Of a stretch of 64,000 bases of DNA, positions 42,050 through 52,667 are shown piece by piece. Source of the stretch: Limnanthes douglasii subsp. nivea (lineage: Eukaryota; Streptophyta; Magnoliopsida; Brassicales; Limnanthaceae). Position 1 is the first letter of the stretch. Each line of letters starts with the position of its first letter. The stretch covers positions 49,496,742 through 49,560,741 of the forward strand of contig JAUPFV010000005.1 of assembly GCA_036936605.1 (NCBI GenBank), given 5' to 3'. A model generated the notes under the pieces. The model was given only the letters and a program-made list of their open reading frames with translations. It searched no databases and was not told where the DNA came from. A program made the position numbers and the translations under genes.

Positions 42050-44520
42050 AAGATGTTAATATGAGGGAAGTGATTGGACCGTATGAGGATGTTGTGGTCA
42101 TTTTGGCAGAAATTACTGGGGATGAGGTATGGAGAATCTTGATAAACATTGGTAGCTCTGCCAATATAATGTTAATGACAACTTATCAAAAAATAATGAA
42201 TCCCCTACAATAATTTAGTCAGATCGGAAAATCATTGGGTTTACTAGGGGTAACTGCGGAAGTTGTTGGGGAATTTAAGGGAATAGTAGAGCTAGGTCGT
42301 GGACTATTTACAAAAGTAGTGACAGTGTTATTTATTATAGTAGATGCGCCAATGTTTTATAATACAATATTTGGAAAGTCTTGGTTATCCAGAATGCACA
42401 CGGTGGCTTCAACCATTCATCAATACTTGAAATATATTGTGGGAAAAAATGTTGGAACGATTAAGAGTAGCCAGAAAATGGCAAGAGTGTGTTACCGAAC
42501 GGATTTGGCTCCAAAGCAGATCAGGGGGAATGATTCGAAGAAGATATAACAGTTAGTAGGGTTTGACCCCATCGATGTTATGAGGGAGACCCTCGAGTCC
42601 TTGGTTCCTGACAAAATTGTTGAGGATCATGTTTTTTTTTTCGAACGGAAAAAGTTTTAAAATTTGCAGAATTTTATCTCCGGAGGTGAGAGAGAGGTTA
42701 ATTCTATTTGTGTCAACAAGGCTACATATGTTTGCATGGTGCACTGAATACGTGATGGAGGTGCCTACAGAAATCATTTGTTACATATTGGAAATTCGAA
42801 GAAACGTGTGTCCAATCATCCAAAAACAAAGATCTTTCTCTCAAGAAAAATCTGTGGAAATCATCGCTGATGTAGATCGCTTATCCAAGGTTGGGTACCT
42901 ACAAGAATCACAATATCTTTTATGGATCTCCAATCCGTTTTTTGTGAAAAAGAAAAATGGTAAGTGGCGAATGTGTGTAGATTTTACTGACCTACGTAGA
43001 GCATATGCAAAAGATCTTTTCCTGACCCCTCAGATAGATAGTTAGTGAATTTTACTTCAAGGAACCGGTTACTGTCATCCATAGATGTATACGCTGGCTA
43101 CAATCAAATCCAGATGGATACAGATGACTAAAAAACACTTTGTTTCTCATTGGAAAATGCCTACATTTTTTGTGCAACGTACCAACGCTTAGTAAACAAA
43201 ACTTTTGAGGCTCAGATCGGACGGAAGGTTGAAGTATATATCAATGATATGCTAGTGAAAATTACAAAGAACGATGACCATTTTCCAGATCTCGAAGAAA
43301 ATTTTGCCAACCTAACAAAGATAAATTTGAAGCTAAATCCAGAGAAGTGCACATTTGGGGTGTGGCTAGGTACATTTCTTGGGTATATAGTTAGTGAACG
43401 TGGAATATAAGCTAATCCTGTATAACTAAATTCTTTGAGCACTATGACACCATCTCGAACAATCAAAGAAGTATATATTTTGACGGAGAGATTGGCAGTT
43501 TTGAATAGATTTATATCTCGATCTTCAGATAAATACGCTCTGTTTTTCCAAGTGTGGAGGCAAGCAAATTGTTTTTAACTGGACCCAAAAGTGTTCTAAA
43601 GCGTTCGAGCGAATTAAAGAGTATTAATTCACCCCGAAAATCTTGACAAATCCTCATCGGGAGGGGAAAATATTCATCTACATAGCAGTGTCAGATTATG
43701 TTGTGAGCACCGTTTTGATTCTAGAAGTAGGTAATTGCCCAATACCATTGTATTATGTCAATAAAAGTCTTTCGGATGGGAAAAACGATATTTAAAATTG
43801 GAAAAATTAGCTCTCGCATTGGTTAATTCTGCTCGGAAAATGAGGCCTCATTTTCAGGCTCATTCTATCATTGTATGAACATATTTCTTGTTGAAAAGTA
43901 TGCTGCAAAGGCCTGATGTGTCAGGCAGAATGACATAATGGTCAATAGAATTGGTATATTTTGACATTGAGTTTGAACCTTGAACTGCATCAAAACGAAA
44001 GCCTTAGTAGATCTCTAAGTTGAATTTTATTCTGATCGGTCTGATATTGAAGTAGTGGAAAACGGTTATGAGACAGAGTGGACAGTATAGATATATGAAG
44101 GCTCAAATGCATCAAGATGTGAGGCACGCGTGCAGTTTGTCTCTTTATATGGTATTGTAATGTACTAAACTATTAGCTTTGAATTTCAAGATCGTGTAAC
44201 GAGGCGAAGTACGAAGCTGCTTTGGCAAGGATTAAGATTTGCACACATACGTGGGGCTAAAATAGTTAGGCTAGTGAGCGACCCATAACTTCCTATAAAT
44301 CACGAATCTCAGCAACCCGAGGCTAAAAAAGATCATTTAGTGAAGTATTTGAGAGCTCTCAGTGCCTTAGTGGTTGTCTTCGAAAGTGTAAAAAATGAAC
44401 ATGTGTCATGGGGCGAGAAATTATGTGGCAGATTCTCTGGCTACTGCTTTGTATTCCAAGAAGTATCCTTAGATTATCACACAAGAAAGTCCATCAATAA
44501 TAAATGGGCCTGACTAGGTG
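42050..44520 (+). pseudogene. protease, reverse transcriptase and RNase H of element E, inactive
   Basis: Protease at 42061-42400 (VIGPYEDVVVILAEI, LINIGSSANIMLMTTY): catalytic DTG is replaced by NIG (42145-42153). Reverse transcriptase at 42830-43410: SQYLLWISNPFFVKKKNGKW, RMCVDFTDLRRAYAKD, then YIND at 43237-43248 in place of YIDD, and LKLNPEKCTFGVWLGTFLGY. The PFGLKN segment is deleted near 43165. RNase H parts (43670-44460) are only partly readable (IFIYIAVSDYVVSTVLILEV, RHTRGAKIVRLVSD-like block). Many stops. Confidence 0.8.
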
Positions 44521-44579
44521 AAAGGATCACTCGAAGCTTTTAAAATTTCTACAAGTACCGAGAAAGATTGGAGGAACGA

Positions 44580-45811
44580 AATCAAGGAATTTCTGGTAAA
44601 CGACGTCTTGTCGGTTAATAAAATAATGGCAACGAAAATACGGTTCAAGGTGCATGACAAAGTGGTGCTTGGAGATATCTTATAAAAAAATCTTTTAGCA
44701 GACCTTTGCTTTGATGCCTCAGAAAAATTGAATTATAAATAATATTGTCTGAGTTATATGATGAAGAAAGGTCTACGTATTGTGAGTATAAAATTTTGAT
44801 ACGAAGAGTTCTGTTTGCACAATATTATTGGTCCACAATCGCTTCTGATGCCAAATAATTGGTTAATATATGTGATACTTGCCAAAGATTTGCTAATACA
44901 ATTCATGCACCAGGATTACCTCGTGAATCAAAATCTGACGCGTTACCTTTTGATCGATGAGGTATTAATCTAGTCAGGCCTCTATCGATGACATATGGGG
45001 GATGACAGACGATAATCTTAGCGACAGACTATTTCTCTAAGTGGGTGGAAGCTGAACTAATTGGCGGGAATAAAATTTAAAGACATGATCAAGTTTATTG
45101 TCTCCAATATTTGTTGTCGCTTCGGTATTCCGATGAGAACGACAATTGATAACCAATCACAGTTCGACAATAAATATATGATGGATTTTTGTTCTTCTAG
45201 AATAATACATATTATTCTTGACACCCTTACGTCCGCAAGCAAACAGCCAAGTCGAGGTGACTAATCAGACTATTCTTGATGGGCTCAGAAAGAATCTAGA
45301 AGGCAGGGCAGGAAAATAGCCAGATTATTTACAAGGCATTTGTGGGTATATAGAACTACCCCTCGAACAATGAATCGAGAATCTCCATTTTCATTAGTCT
45401 ATGTGATGAACGTTGTTGTGCCATCCGAAGCGGTCTTCCAGTTTTACCTCGTATCGAATCAGTGAATATTCCGAAGAGGCTAACAAAAAGGGGAAACATA
45501 CAGAGTTAGACTTAATTAAAGGAAAAAAAAGAGCATAATGGAATTCTCTGCACTATCAAACTTTGATGAAAAGCAGGTACGCTTCCAAAGTTACACAATG
45601 GGAGTTCAAGATAGAGGATAAGGTTATGAGGAAAGTATTTTTGCATACGAAAGAAAAATGGCTTGGCAAGTTAGGACCCAATTGGGAGGGCTCATATATG
45701 GTAATTGATAGTTTGAACCCCAGGACATATCGAGTCAAAAATAAAGAAGGAAATGATATTTCTCATCCGTGGAACATCAAACTTCTCAAATTGTATTTAG
45801 AATGGATGTAA
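44580..45811 (+). pseudogene. integrase of element E, broken but with C-terminus
   Basis: The HHCC region is decayed (ICDTCQRFANTIHAP near 44870). Core: DYFSKWVEA (about 45028), VSNICCRFGIPMRTTIDNQS, QVEVTNQTILDGLRKNLEGR. 45563-45811 keeps the C-terminal domain missing from D (RKVFLHTKEKWLGKLGPNW, EGSYMVIDSLNPRTYRVKNK, SHPWNIKLLKLYLEWM). Stops and shifts are scattered throughout. Confidence 0.8.
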
Positions 45812-46434
45812 GAGTTTGTACATATTTTTTTCTTTTTAACTTATGTAAAGATCGGTGGCATACTTTTTCCAAACTAGGTGTCGCAAGAAGGTTTTAAGGA
45901 GGTGCCCTTATAGCTGATTTATATATAATATTTTGTTTCCATCATAAAATAACTTGCACACTTTTTTATTTTTGGATCGGAAGGGTCTTCCAACAATTTT
46001 TTGTCAATAATTTTTTAAATTTGGACCGGAAGGGTCTTCCATCGAATGTTGGTTAACAATTTTTCATTTTTGGACCGTAAGGGTCTTACAACGAATATTG
46101 GTCAACATTGTTCCATTTTTGGACCAGAAGGGTCTTGCAATGAATGTTGGTCAACAACTTTTTATTTTTGGACCGAAAGGGTCTTCCAACAAATGTTGGT
46201 CAACAATCATATTTAGTGAGTAAAGTTGAGAAAAGTAGCATTACTAAAAAAGAGCATTTTCATTGAAAAAATTATTCAAATACAAAATGCCCAAGATGAT
46301 ACGAGAATTTTATGATAAAGTGCGCAAATCACAACGAGTTCATAAAAGGTTTAATTTTTTTTATAAAAACAAAAGGTTAACAAAGTACTTTTTTAACCCA
46401 AAGGGGTACCTTCATCATTGTCCTCCATTGAGCT
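45812..46434. other. Post-pol spacer of E
   Basis: Conserved motif at 45857-45906 (GGCATACTTTTTCC ... GAAGGTTTTAAGGAGGTGCC), the 49-bp tandem array, then AT-rich DNA. The + frame at 46263-46592 lies largely opposite to the aORF and is not called. Confidence 0.7.
45973..46214. repeat. Five-copy 49-bp tandem repeat
   Basis: The unit TTTGGACCGGAAGGGTCTTCCAACGAATGTTGGTCAACAATTTTTCATT recurs with TGGA(C/T)CG starts at 45973, 46022, 46071, 46120 and 46169, exactly 49 bp apart. Each unit contains GGAAGGGTCTTCC, a short palindromic core. Confidence 0.92.
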
Positions 46435-49113
46435 TTATAAGAAGCTGTTTAATTCTTCAGAATTGTCGAATGATTTTTCATATTTTAAAGAAACACCCTC
46501 TGAACAATAATTCTCTGGAACGCGCTCCCAAAAACCTCCTAAGTTCATATTCAGAAAACGCTCATAAAATTCTAGCACAAGAGCACACTTGATTTTGGCA
46601 TCCCTCTCTTCCAAACCGAAAATGCAGTCAACAACATACCTCTCAAGGCATGCGTCCTTATACTTTTCAGCATCGTCTCTAAGACTTTTCCTCTCATCAA
46701 TAAGTCTTTCTATATCTTTGACAACCTGCTCGAAGTATTTTTTAGCTTTATTGTGAGCTTCAGTAAGACCGTCAACAAGCGTATTCTGATCAGTATCTTT
46801 AATAGTAAGCTGTTCCCGCTCATTTTCAAATTGCTCATGCTCCAGTTTTAACTGAGTTTCCAATGCTTCAAGCTTTTTCAAGCGTTCAACAACAACCTTC
46901 TTGTAGTGGGCAAGCTCATCTTCCAACATTTTTTATGTCAGATTTTTCCAGGAGAACTTCATTTTTGTAACAATCTTTTTATTTGGATTTCCTCTCAAGA
47001 AGGGTAGTAGTGTGAAGTATCTTGTTGAGCTTCATGGCTAGGAAGTCATTTTGTATATATTAAAGTATGTTGACGCCAGATAATCAACATCAAAGTGCCC
47101 AGGAACCTGTTCTTAATTTTCTTGAGCTCTCTAGCCATTATTTTCCTAACTTTCTTGAGAAACAGACTCTTCCGTTAAAGCTCGAGGAGAATCTGAGTCT
47201 ACGGCAATGACCTTCTCAGGAGAAACAATTTCCCTAAAATTTTGCCTTAGTCTTTAGACAATAATTTTTTGATGGCCCCTTGGAGCCACATTTCCCAATG
47301 GGATTAAATTCTTCGGTTCCAACCTCAACATTATTTACCTCCTCTACTTCAGCTCCAAAAATGACATATTCATCTACAAATACGTCTTTTTTAGGGTCTT
47401 GGTGACTTTGAGCCCTAGCCCTTGTAGGAAGATAAACGAGGTTATATGAGCCCTCCAATCGCTTAAGTATGGTGTTTTGTGTGTGAGGCACTATGAGCTT
47501 CTTCAAAGAAATTTTCCACGTTAAGTCGGCCCTCCAAAGGTGACTTTTGGATATATTCGATAGAGTGTAACATATGTGGAATTTGTTGGACTAGGAGGTG
47601 TTAGCCCAATTTCTTAACTGAGCAAAGATCCGACCAACTTCTTTATATGACCCTCGAATGGTTTTGATATCCACTTCATTGATGTCCCCCCAATTTGTTT
47701 TGGTGACTTTAAAGAAAAATTTAGTACCTCGGCTAGTCCATTTCAATGTGAGCCGATGTGGTCTTTCAACTGATTGTTTGAAGCCTGTCTCTCACGAACC
47801 AGAGATAAAGAAAAACATTTGTTTCTATTTTGTTGTCAGCTTCCAAAAGTTTATCCATTATCTTGAATTTCCTCTCGAGGGTTAGGGAATAAAAGGGAAA
47901 GTGGGGATTTTTGGCAACACCGGTCAGCCCAATAAACTGCTCCATAAAAAACCGGTCTAGATATCCGAGAAACCATTATACAACTATCAAGGTGAGCAAT
48001 ATTTTTTTACCAACTTGAGTTAGACATAAGTCTATCAACTCAAAATACTTCACCAAAGCGGGGTCCAATGGGAAACGAAGACCACAGTTTAGAATATTTG
48101 AGTAGATAATCAACATATTATCCTAAAGTGACAAAGGAGTATCCCTGACTTCCGGAAATCGGATATGAATAGAGTTCAAAATTCCCCATCGGTCTTTAAG
48201 CTTTACTTCCTCTGATGGTTGAAATTACTTATACTTAACTTTGTGTAGCACCAAAAGATTTTTTCCCTTGACCTGTCATAATTTTTACCTAAGATAGCCT
48301 CGATGTTCGAGGGAATCACGACAACATCTTTCTTTTTTTTCTTTGATTTGCTTTTATTTTTAGCAGGCGAACTTGTTTTAGTTTGATCATTGAGGGTTGG
48401 CGTTTAGGTTTGCCGCGAATGTTCTGACTTGAGAACTCGATGCAACATTTGCCTTGATCGATTGGACATCCACAATAATTGCTTCATCATCCTAAACGTC
48501 CTCAGGTTCGTCAACCAAATGCCTTTCCATTATCTCTGGGATGGGTTCGAGGGGATGAGAATTTTTCGTATGAGAAATATCCTCCACTATTGTTGATCGA
48601 TGGGCTACTCGTAAAGGTATTAGTGAGGTTTTTTTAGGAGTGACTTTGGAAGTACTTAGTGGAGTACCTTGTGAATGATTTTGAAGAGTACAGACAATAG
48701 ATGTAATCGTAATTTTTGTGGACCTTTTTGTTATAGGCTTCCGAGATCTCTTCCTCTTCGAACGATCATCCTTGGTTTTCTCAATTTCTTGGTGTTTATC
48801 GCCCATTAGAATGAATATTGAAGTGTGATTTGGTTCCTTTGAAAGGCTATGATCACTCATGTCGAGCGTCGGGAAAGTCTTATCCGGGCGCTAAGTGGTA
48901 GAAATATTGGACAGAGCATTGGTCTTTGAAGTCCCTGCGATCTCGGAACATTTCCTGATCAGAGGCCACTTACCGTGATAGGAGGTTTTGAGAATCTGAA
49001 GCGGCTTTGGCTCCTCATCTAAACTGACATCTTTTTTGTCCTCGACTTTCTCACCGATGTTAAACAACTCCCAGATTTTTATACTCTTTGAGTTGCACAT
49101 GTTTTTTAGGCAT
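46435..49113 (-). pseudogene. Antisense accessory gene (aORF) of element E, broken
   Basis: The homologous ATG is at 49113 (MPKKHVQLKEYKNLG, against the D start MPDKFINLEKYKLW). A frameshift soon after moves the related WELFNIGEKVEDK into another frame. The middle domain is decayed but traceable at 48300-47730. An intron donor (GTAC) remains at 47727, but the acceptor is mutated. The C-terminal part keeps RLEGSYNLVYLPTRARAQSH (against RLDNAAYLPTRVRASSH in D). A coiled coil (46929-46620) and tail CALVLEFYERFLNMNLGGFW end at TAA 46435-46437. Confidence 0.75.
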
Positions 49114-49235
49114 AAAAGATAGAAGAAAGTGTTTAAAGAAGCATCAAAGGTATTTCTCTCTCTAACCAAACATTTTTCTCTTTATCTTTCTAGAATTCGA
49201 AAAATGAATAATTTCGAACTGAGAAGTGTTTTATT

Positions 49236-49243
49236 TATTTATA
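49236..49243 (-). promoter_or_regulatory. TATA box of the E aORF
   Basis: CTATAAATAAATA on the - strand, about 123 bp upstream of the aORF start. The distance is similar to D, F and G. Several ACGTG/ACATGTG-like sequences lie upstream (49376-49470), but no intact GACACGTGTC. Confidence 0.5.
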
Positions 49244-49713
49244 GATGGGAGTTTGGGCTTCCAACAAGTGGAAATGCCTAAGTAACTAAATATTTTTCTT
49301 AACTGACTAGAGCCTAGGTAAGGTGAAGAGTCTTTTGGATGATAGCTTTTATACCTATAATAAGAAGACATACACATGTGGGAAGTGTAAGAATTCTCTG
49401 ACACACGTAAGCACCTAAAAATAATTTTGGGGGCATGCATGCCTATGTCGGAAACCGAGTGACACGTAGATTTGGAGCAGAGCATGCGTTGTGTTGTAAA
49501 AAATTGTTGTGACGCGTGGACTTTGAGTGAGGCATGCGTTGTGCTTTCAGATTTTATTAATGATGCCATCATTCTAATGAGAAATATAAGGCAAAGGAGG
49601 ACGATAATCTCCAAGATTTTTTCATTGTTTCGACGAGAAGTAAAGGTAAAAAAAGATGGATAAAACTCTGAGACGTTTTTATCACTTCAGTCCTTGCTCG
49701 AATATCTTTACAA

Positions 49714-49728
49714 GGACCGGGGGACTAC
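49714..49728 (+). other. Polypurine tract of E
   Basis: GGACCGGGGGACTAC, matching the D tract and adjoining the LTR. Confidence 0.6.
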
Positions 49729-50160
49729 TTATAATAGGAATAAATATTTGGAGGAATAAGCCATATTGACTAAATAAAGAACATAGTTAGATTTTATAAA
49801 AGTTTTTTTAAAGAAACCCAACAAATTTGTAACATTAAGAAGGTCTTATGTAATAAGTAATAATTGTGTTGGAGAATAATAAAGTAGTGGGGTAAAATAA
49901 TCATAAAATGGGGCAATCATGTAATTTATGGACCCACAACTTGTATTATATAAAGAAACACCTATTTTGGGGATGAATCATGTAATTTATGGACCCACAA
50001 TCATGTAATTTATGCTGGGATGAATCATTATTCAATCATTACTTTATTATACCTTTTGTTAGTTTCTCTCTCTAGTTTTCCATGTTTCTCTCTAAACATT
50101 CTCCTACGAAAATAACTTAAACATATTACCCCTCTAAGAAATTTTTAGAACTATTAAAGG
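49729..50160 (+). repeat. 3' LTR of element E (right end approximate)
   Basis: Begins TTATAATAGGAATAAATATTTGG, with TG mutated to TT. It has a TATATAAAG box near 49952-49960 and resembles the D LTR downstream of that (TTATTATACCTTTTGTTAGTTTCTCTCTCTAG). It contains an internal duplication of ATCATGTAATTTATGGACCCACAA (about 49975-50010). The terminal CA could not be fixed. Confidence 0.65.
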
Positions 50161-50289
50161 GATCTTCCTCTAGGCCCAGAAGGGAGAGAATCCTAGTGAA
50201 AATGTCCAAAAGTTATTTTGTTTTATTATTTTTGTTTTTATCCAATAGCATAATATAAATGAATTAACCCTATAGACAAAAAATATTTA

Positions 50290-51790
50290 AATGATGGTCA
50301 TATGAGTCAATATTTATATGTCTAAAATCTCGATGTTACCCTCAACTTTGGGCAAGGTAATCTTTTCTAATGCAACTTTATGATATTTGACTCGCATGGC
50401 TAGACGAGAGAAAATCGTGAAGGTAATGTGCAAGTTCTTTAAGAACCCTGGTAGTGAGGATAAATATTGATGGTCAGTATAGTTGTCCCAGAAAGAGCAT
50501 AAATTTAATTAACTATAGTCTACTTGCATATGAGAGATATTTTGCTGTCCACGAGTTAATACGGGATATGCTCTTTTAATTAGGGGTTTGTATTCATTAT
50601 ATGAGAGTCTTCCAGTGATAAGAGGGACTCCAAGATAATGAACATAAAGACAATCTATTATGACTTATTCGAAGGCTTACTTGAAAAAAGAAAAGAAGGT
50701 AAAATTAATCTAGAATAAAGTTGGTGTCAACACCACTAAAGATCTTAAGGTCATCCGCACATCAAAGATTGATGATATTATTTTGTGACATTTTCAATAA
50801 AAATTGATGTTTTTTCCTTACTTTTTTCTTAGGGATACTAGATATGATTTTAAATACAAAGACGAAAAAAGAGAGATGAGTTATTCAGGTCATATGCCTA
50901 TTTTCATATCAAAAGAGCCATGAGTTTAACCATTAATATTTACACTATAAAAAGGGGTGCAATATATTGAGAAAGATATTTTCATAAATACTTCTACCAT
51001 GGACAAAAGCTGATTGGGAAGTGTTAATCAAGGAAAGGAATGAGTCTTTGATTCTATTGACAAGTGTTTAGAAATTAATTTATGTATAACATTACAACAA
51101 ACAATGGGTTTGAAGTCAGCTGATGTCAATGTGGTATCATATTTGAGGATACAAACAATAATATTTTTGTTTCATAAACGTTCAATACGTTCTAATTCAA
51201 AGGGAGTATTAAGGGATCCTTGGCTGTTATTAATAATAAATTCATTTTTAGGGAGAATACGGGTTTTAAGGTTGTTGTGTGAGAATTAAGTTTTTTCGTC
51301 CCTGAGTTTTAGCCATATTTTTCTAGATTTTTTCTTGAAGAAAGATTTCTCATCTCGGTTGAAGAAGATAAAATAATTTGCAGCTTCAATTTTCGCGGAT
51401 ACGAAGGATTGGTGTAGGGGGATAAATGAGAGATTAGTTTAGGCAATGCACAACTCGCTTTAACTAATGGGACACGATCACTTATGTTGCTTAATTCACG
51501 ACAATAAAGGTGTTAAAGTTCCTTTGAATTCTATGTAACGTATTAGAGACTATGCACATGTTGTTACTAGTATCAAGGGTATTCTAGCTATTGGCGACAA
51601 TCAAGGTGTCAAAATTAAAAGGTTTACTTATGTGGGGGTGAGGTTTCCAAGTTTAAGGATGATAAGGGTGTGATCAGAGGTTTGTGAATGGAAACAATGG
51701 GTCGAAGACATTGGTAAATACTCATCCCATATGCCGTTTAATGGGACCTAATCAATTTATAAAACAATGAGATTCTTGGATTTTTTATTT
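50290..51790 (-). pseudogene. L1-type LINE fragment: endonuclease end and reverse transcriptase
   Basis: On the - strand, from about 51690, a remnant of the endonuclease C-terminus (SSTHCFHSQTSDHTLIILKL, with the SDH motif) is followed by reverse transcriptase blocks. These are KPIVCCNVIHKLISKHL (about 51110), TSQSAFVHGRSIYENIF (about 51020), CADDLKIFSG (about 50760; family motif F/YADDL) and VHYLGVPLITGRLSYNEYKP (about 50640). The order and spacing match plant L1-type LINEs. Many stops; the frame changes several times. 3' tail and target duplication not found. Confidence 0.8.
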
Positions 51791-51843
51791 GACCATGAAT
51801 ATATATCTGATGGCCCTAAGGTCACTAAGTTCACAGTTATAGG

Positions 51844-52209
51844 TGGTTTGGTTTATTTTGGTCGAGGGGTATTTTTGTAAAGTATTTTAGTAAGTTTGGG
51901 GTATTTTGTGTTTAGTGTGAGGAGTAATGAGATAATTAAGCAGCCTGCTTGTATTAAATGTTGATCACCCTCATTAATGAGAGTGGTTGGGGTATTTATA
52001 CTTTTAATTAATGATCCATGGGCTTACCGGGTCAAGTTGTGAAACCGGGTCGAGTTTAAGGACCCATTAGTTTTTAAGTAGATTAGCAAATAGCTTAGTC
52101 AAAAGGTGTTCACATTTATCCTGTTCGGATTTATAGTAGAGTGATATGGTCTGAATTACCCCTGTCCGGATTCATTGGTAGGTTGTGACTGTAATATCTG
52201 AACTAATCA
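51844..52209 (-). repeat. 3' LTR of element F
   Basis: 366 bp. On + it reads TGGTTTGGTTTATTTTGG ... TCTGAACTAATCA. It aligns with the B and C LTRs, including GTGGTTGGGGTATTTATAC (TATA on the - strand, about 51988-51998). The next 15 bases (52210-52224, CCAACCCATTTTTTA) are the complement of the purine tract. Confidence 0.8.
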
Positions 52210-52398
52210 CCAACCCATTTTTTAGGCCTTACAAAGTATCTCTGGAAGGGTTAAAAAATCTACCAAGTCAATATCAATTTCGTCCGATCTGCTTGCATTG
52301 TCCGAACTGAGAAGCTTATTTTCGACACTAATCCAGTTCGAACTTTATCAGGATTGATTTTTCTTCTTAGAATTCTAAGAGTTTTTCATGAATCGTGG

Positions 52399-52587
52399 GA
52401 CACGTGTCAGCATTTGGTTTGACCTACCAGCCGTTATTTTTCCTAGATCTCCGCACCCACTAGGCCTAGAAAGTTACCTAGGTTTTGATTTTTCACACGT
52501 TTGCGCAACCCTTAATCATTGCAAAAAAACTTTTTCAACTTCTCCTTGGTAACTGTTGCTTTTTACTGTTATATATATATATATATT
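52399..52587 (+). promoter_or_regulatory. Promoter of the F aORF: G-box and TATA
   Basis: G-box GACACGTGTC at 52399-52408. A TATATATATATATATA run at 52570-52587 is 81-98 bp upstream of the ATG, followed by a pyrimidine-rich leader. The G-box neighbourhood (GTGGGACACGTGTC) is shared with A. Confidence 0.6.
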
Positions 52588-52667
52588 ACTATTCCATTAT
52601 CTTTCACATTCAAAACTTTCTCAGAGAGACTTACATCTTCATCCTCAAATTGTTCTTGAGAGATTAT

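Larger units (their letters stand above)
40041..50160 (+). mobile_element. Element E: old family II Tat retrotransposon, 5' LTR nearly deleted
   Basis: It has gag-pol on +, a spacer with 49-bp repeats, the antisense gene on -, a purine tract and a 3' LTR, the same order and family as D. The first ~30 bp of the LTR are present at 40041 (TGATAATGGGAATAAATACTTAGACGAATA, against TTATAATAGGAATAAATATTTGGAGGAATA at 49729). The sequence then passes directly into gag codons, so the rest of the 5' LTR and the primer site are deleted. Coding regions are far more decayed than in D. The right LTR end is approximate and no target duplication was confirmed. Confidence 0.82.

Noticed and set aside
45973..46214. 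Regular 49-bp repeats as a CRISPR array
   Set aside because: Units are contiguous with no unique spacers, no cas genes are present, and the DNA is a plant nuclear retrotransposon. They are ordinary tandem repeats.
52485..52667. N-terminal extension of the F aORF starting at 52485
   Set aside because: The extension translates the TATA run and leader. The A and G copies start at the residue corresponding to 52668.
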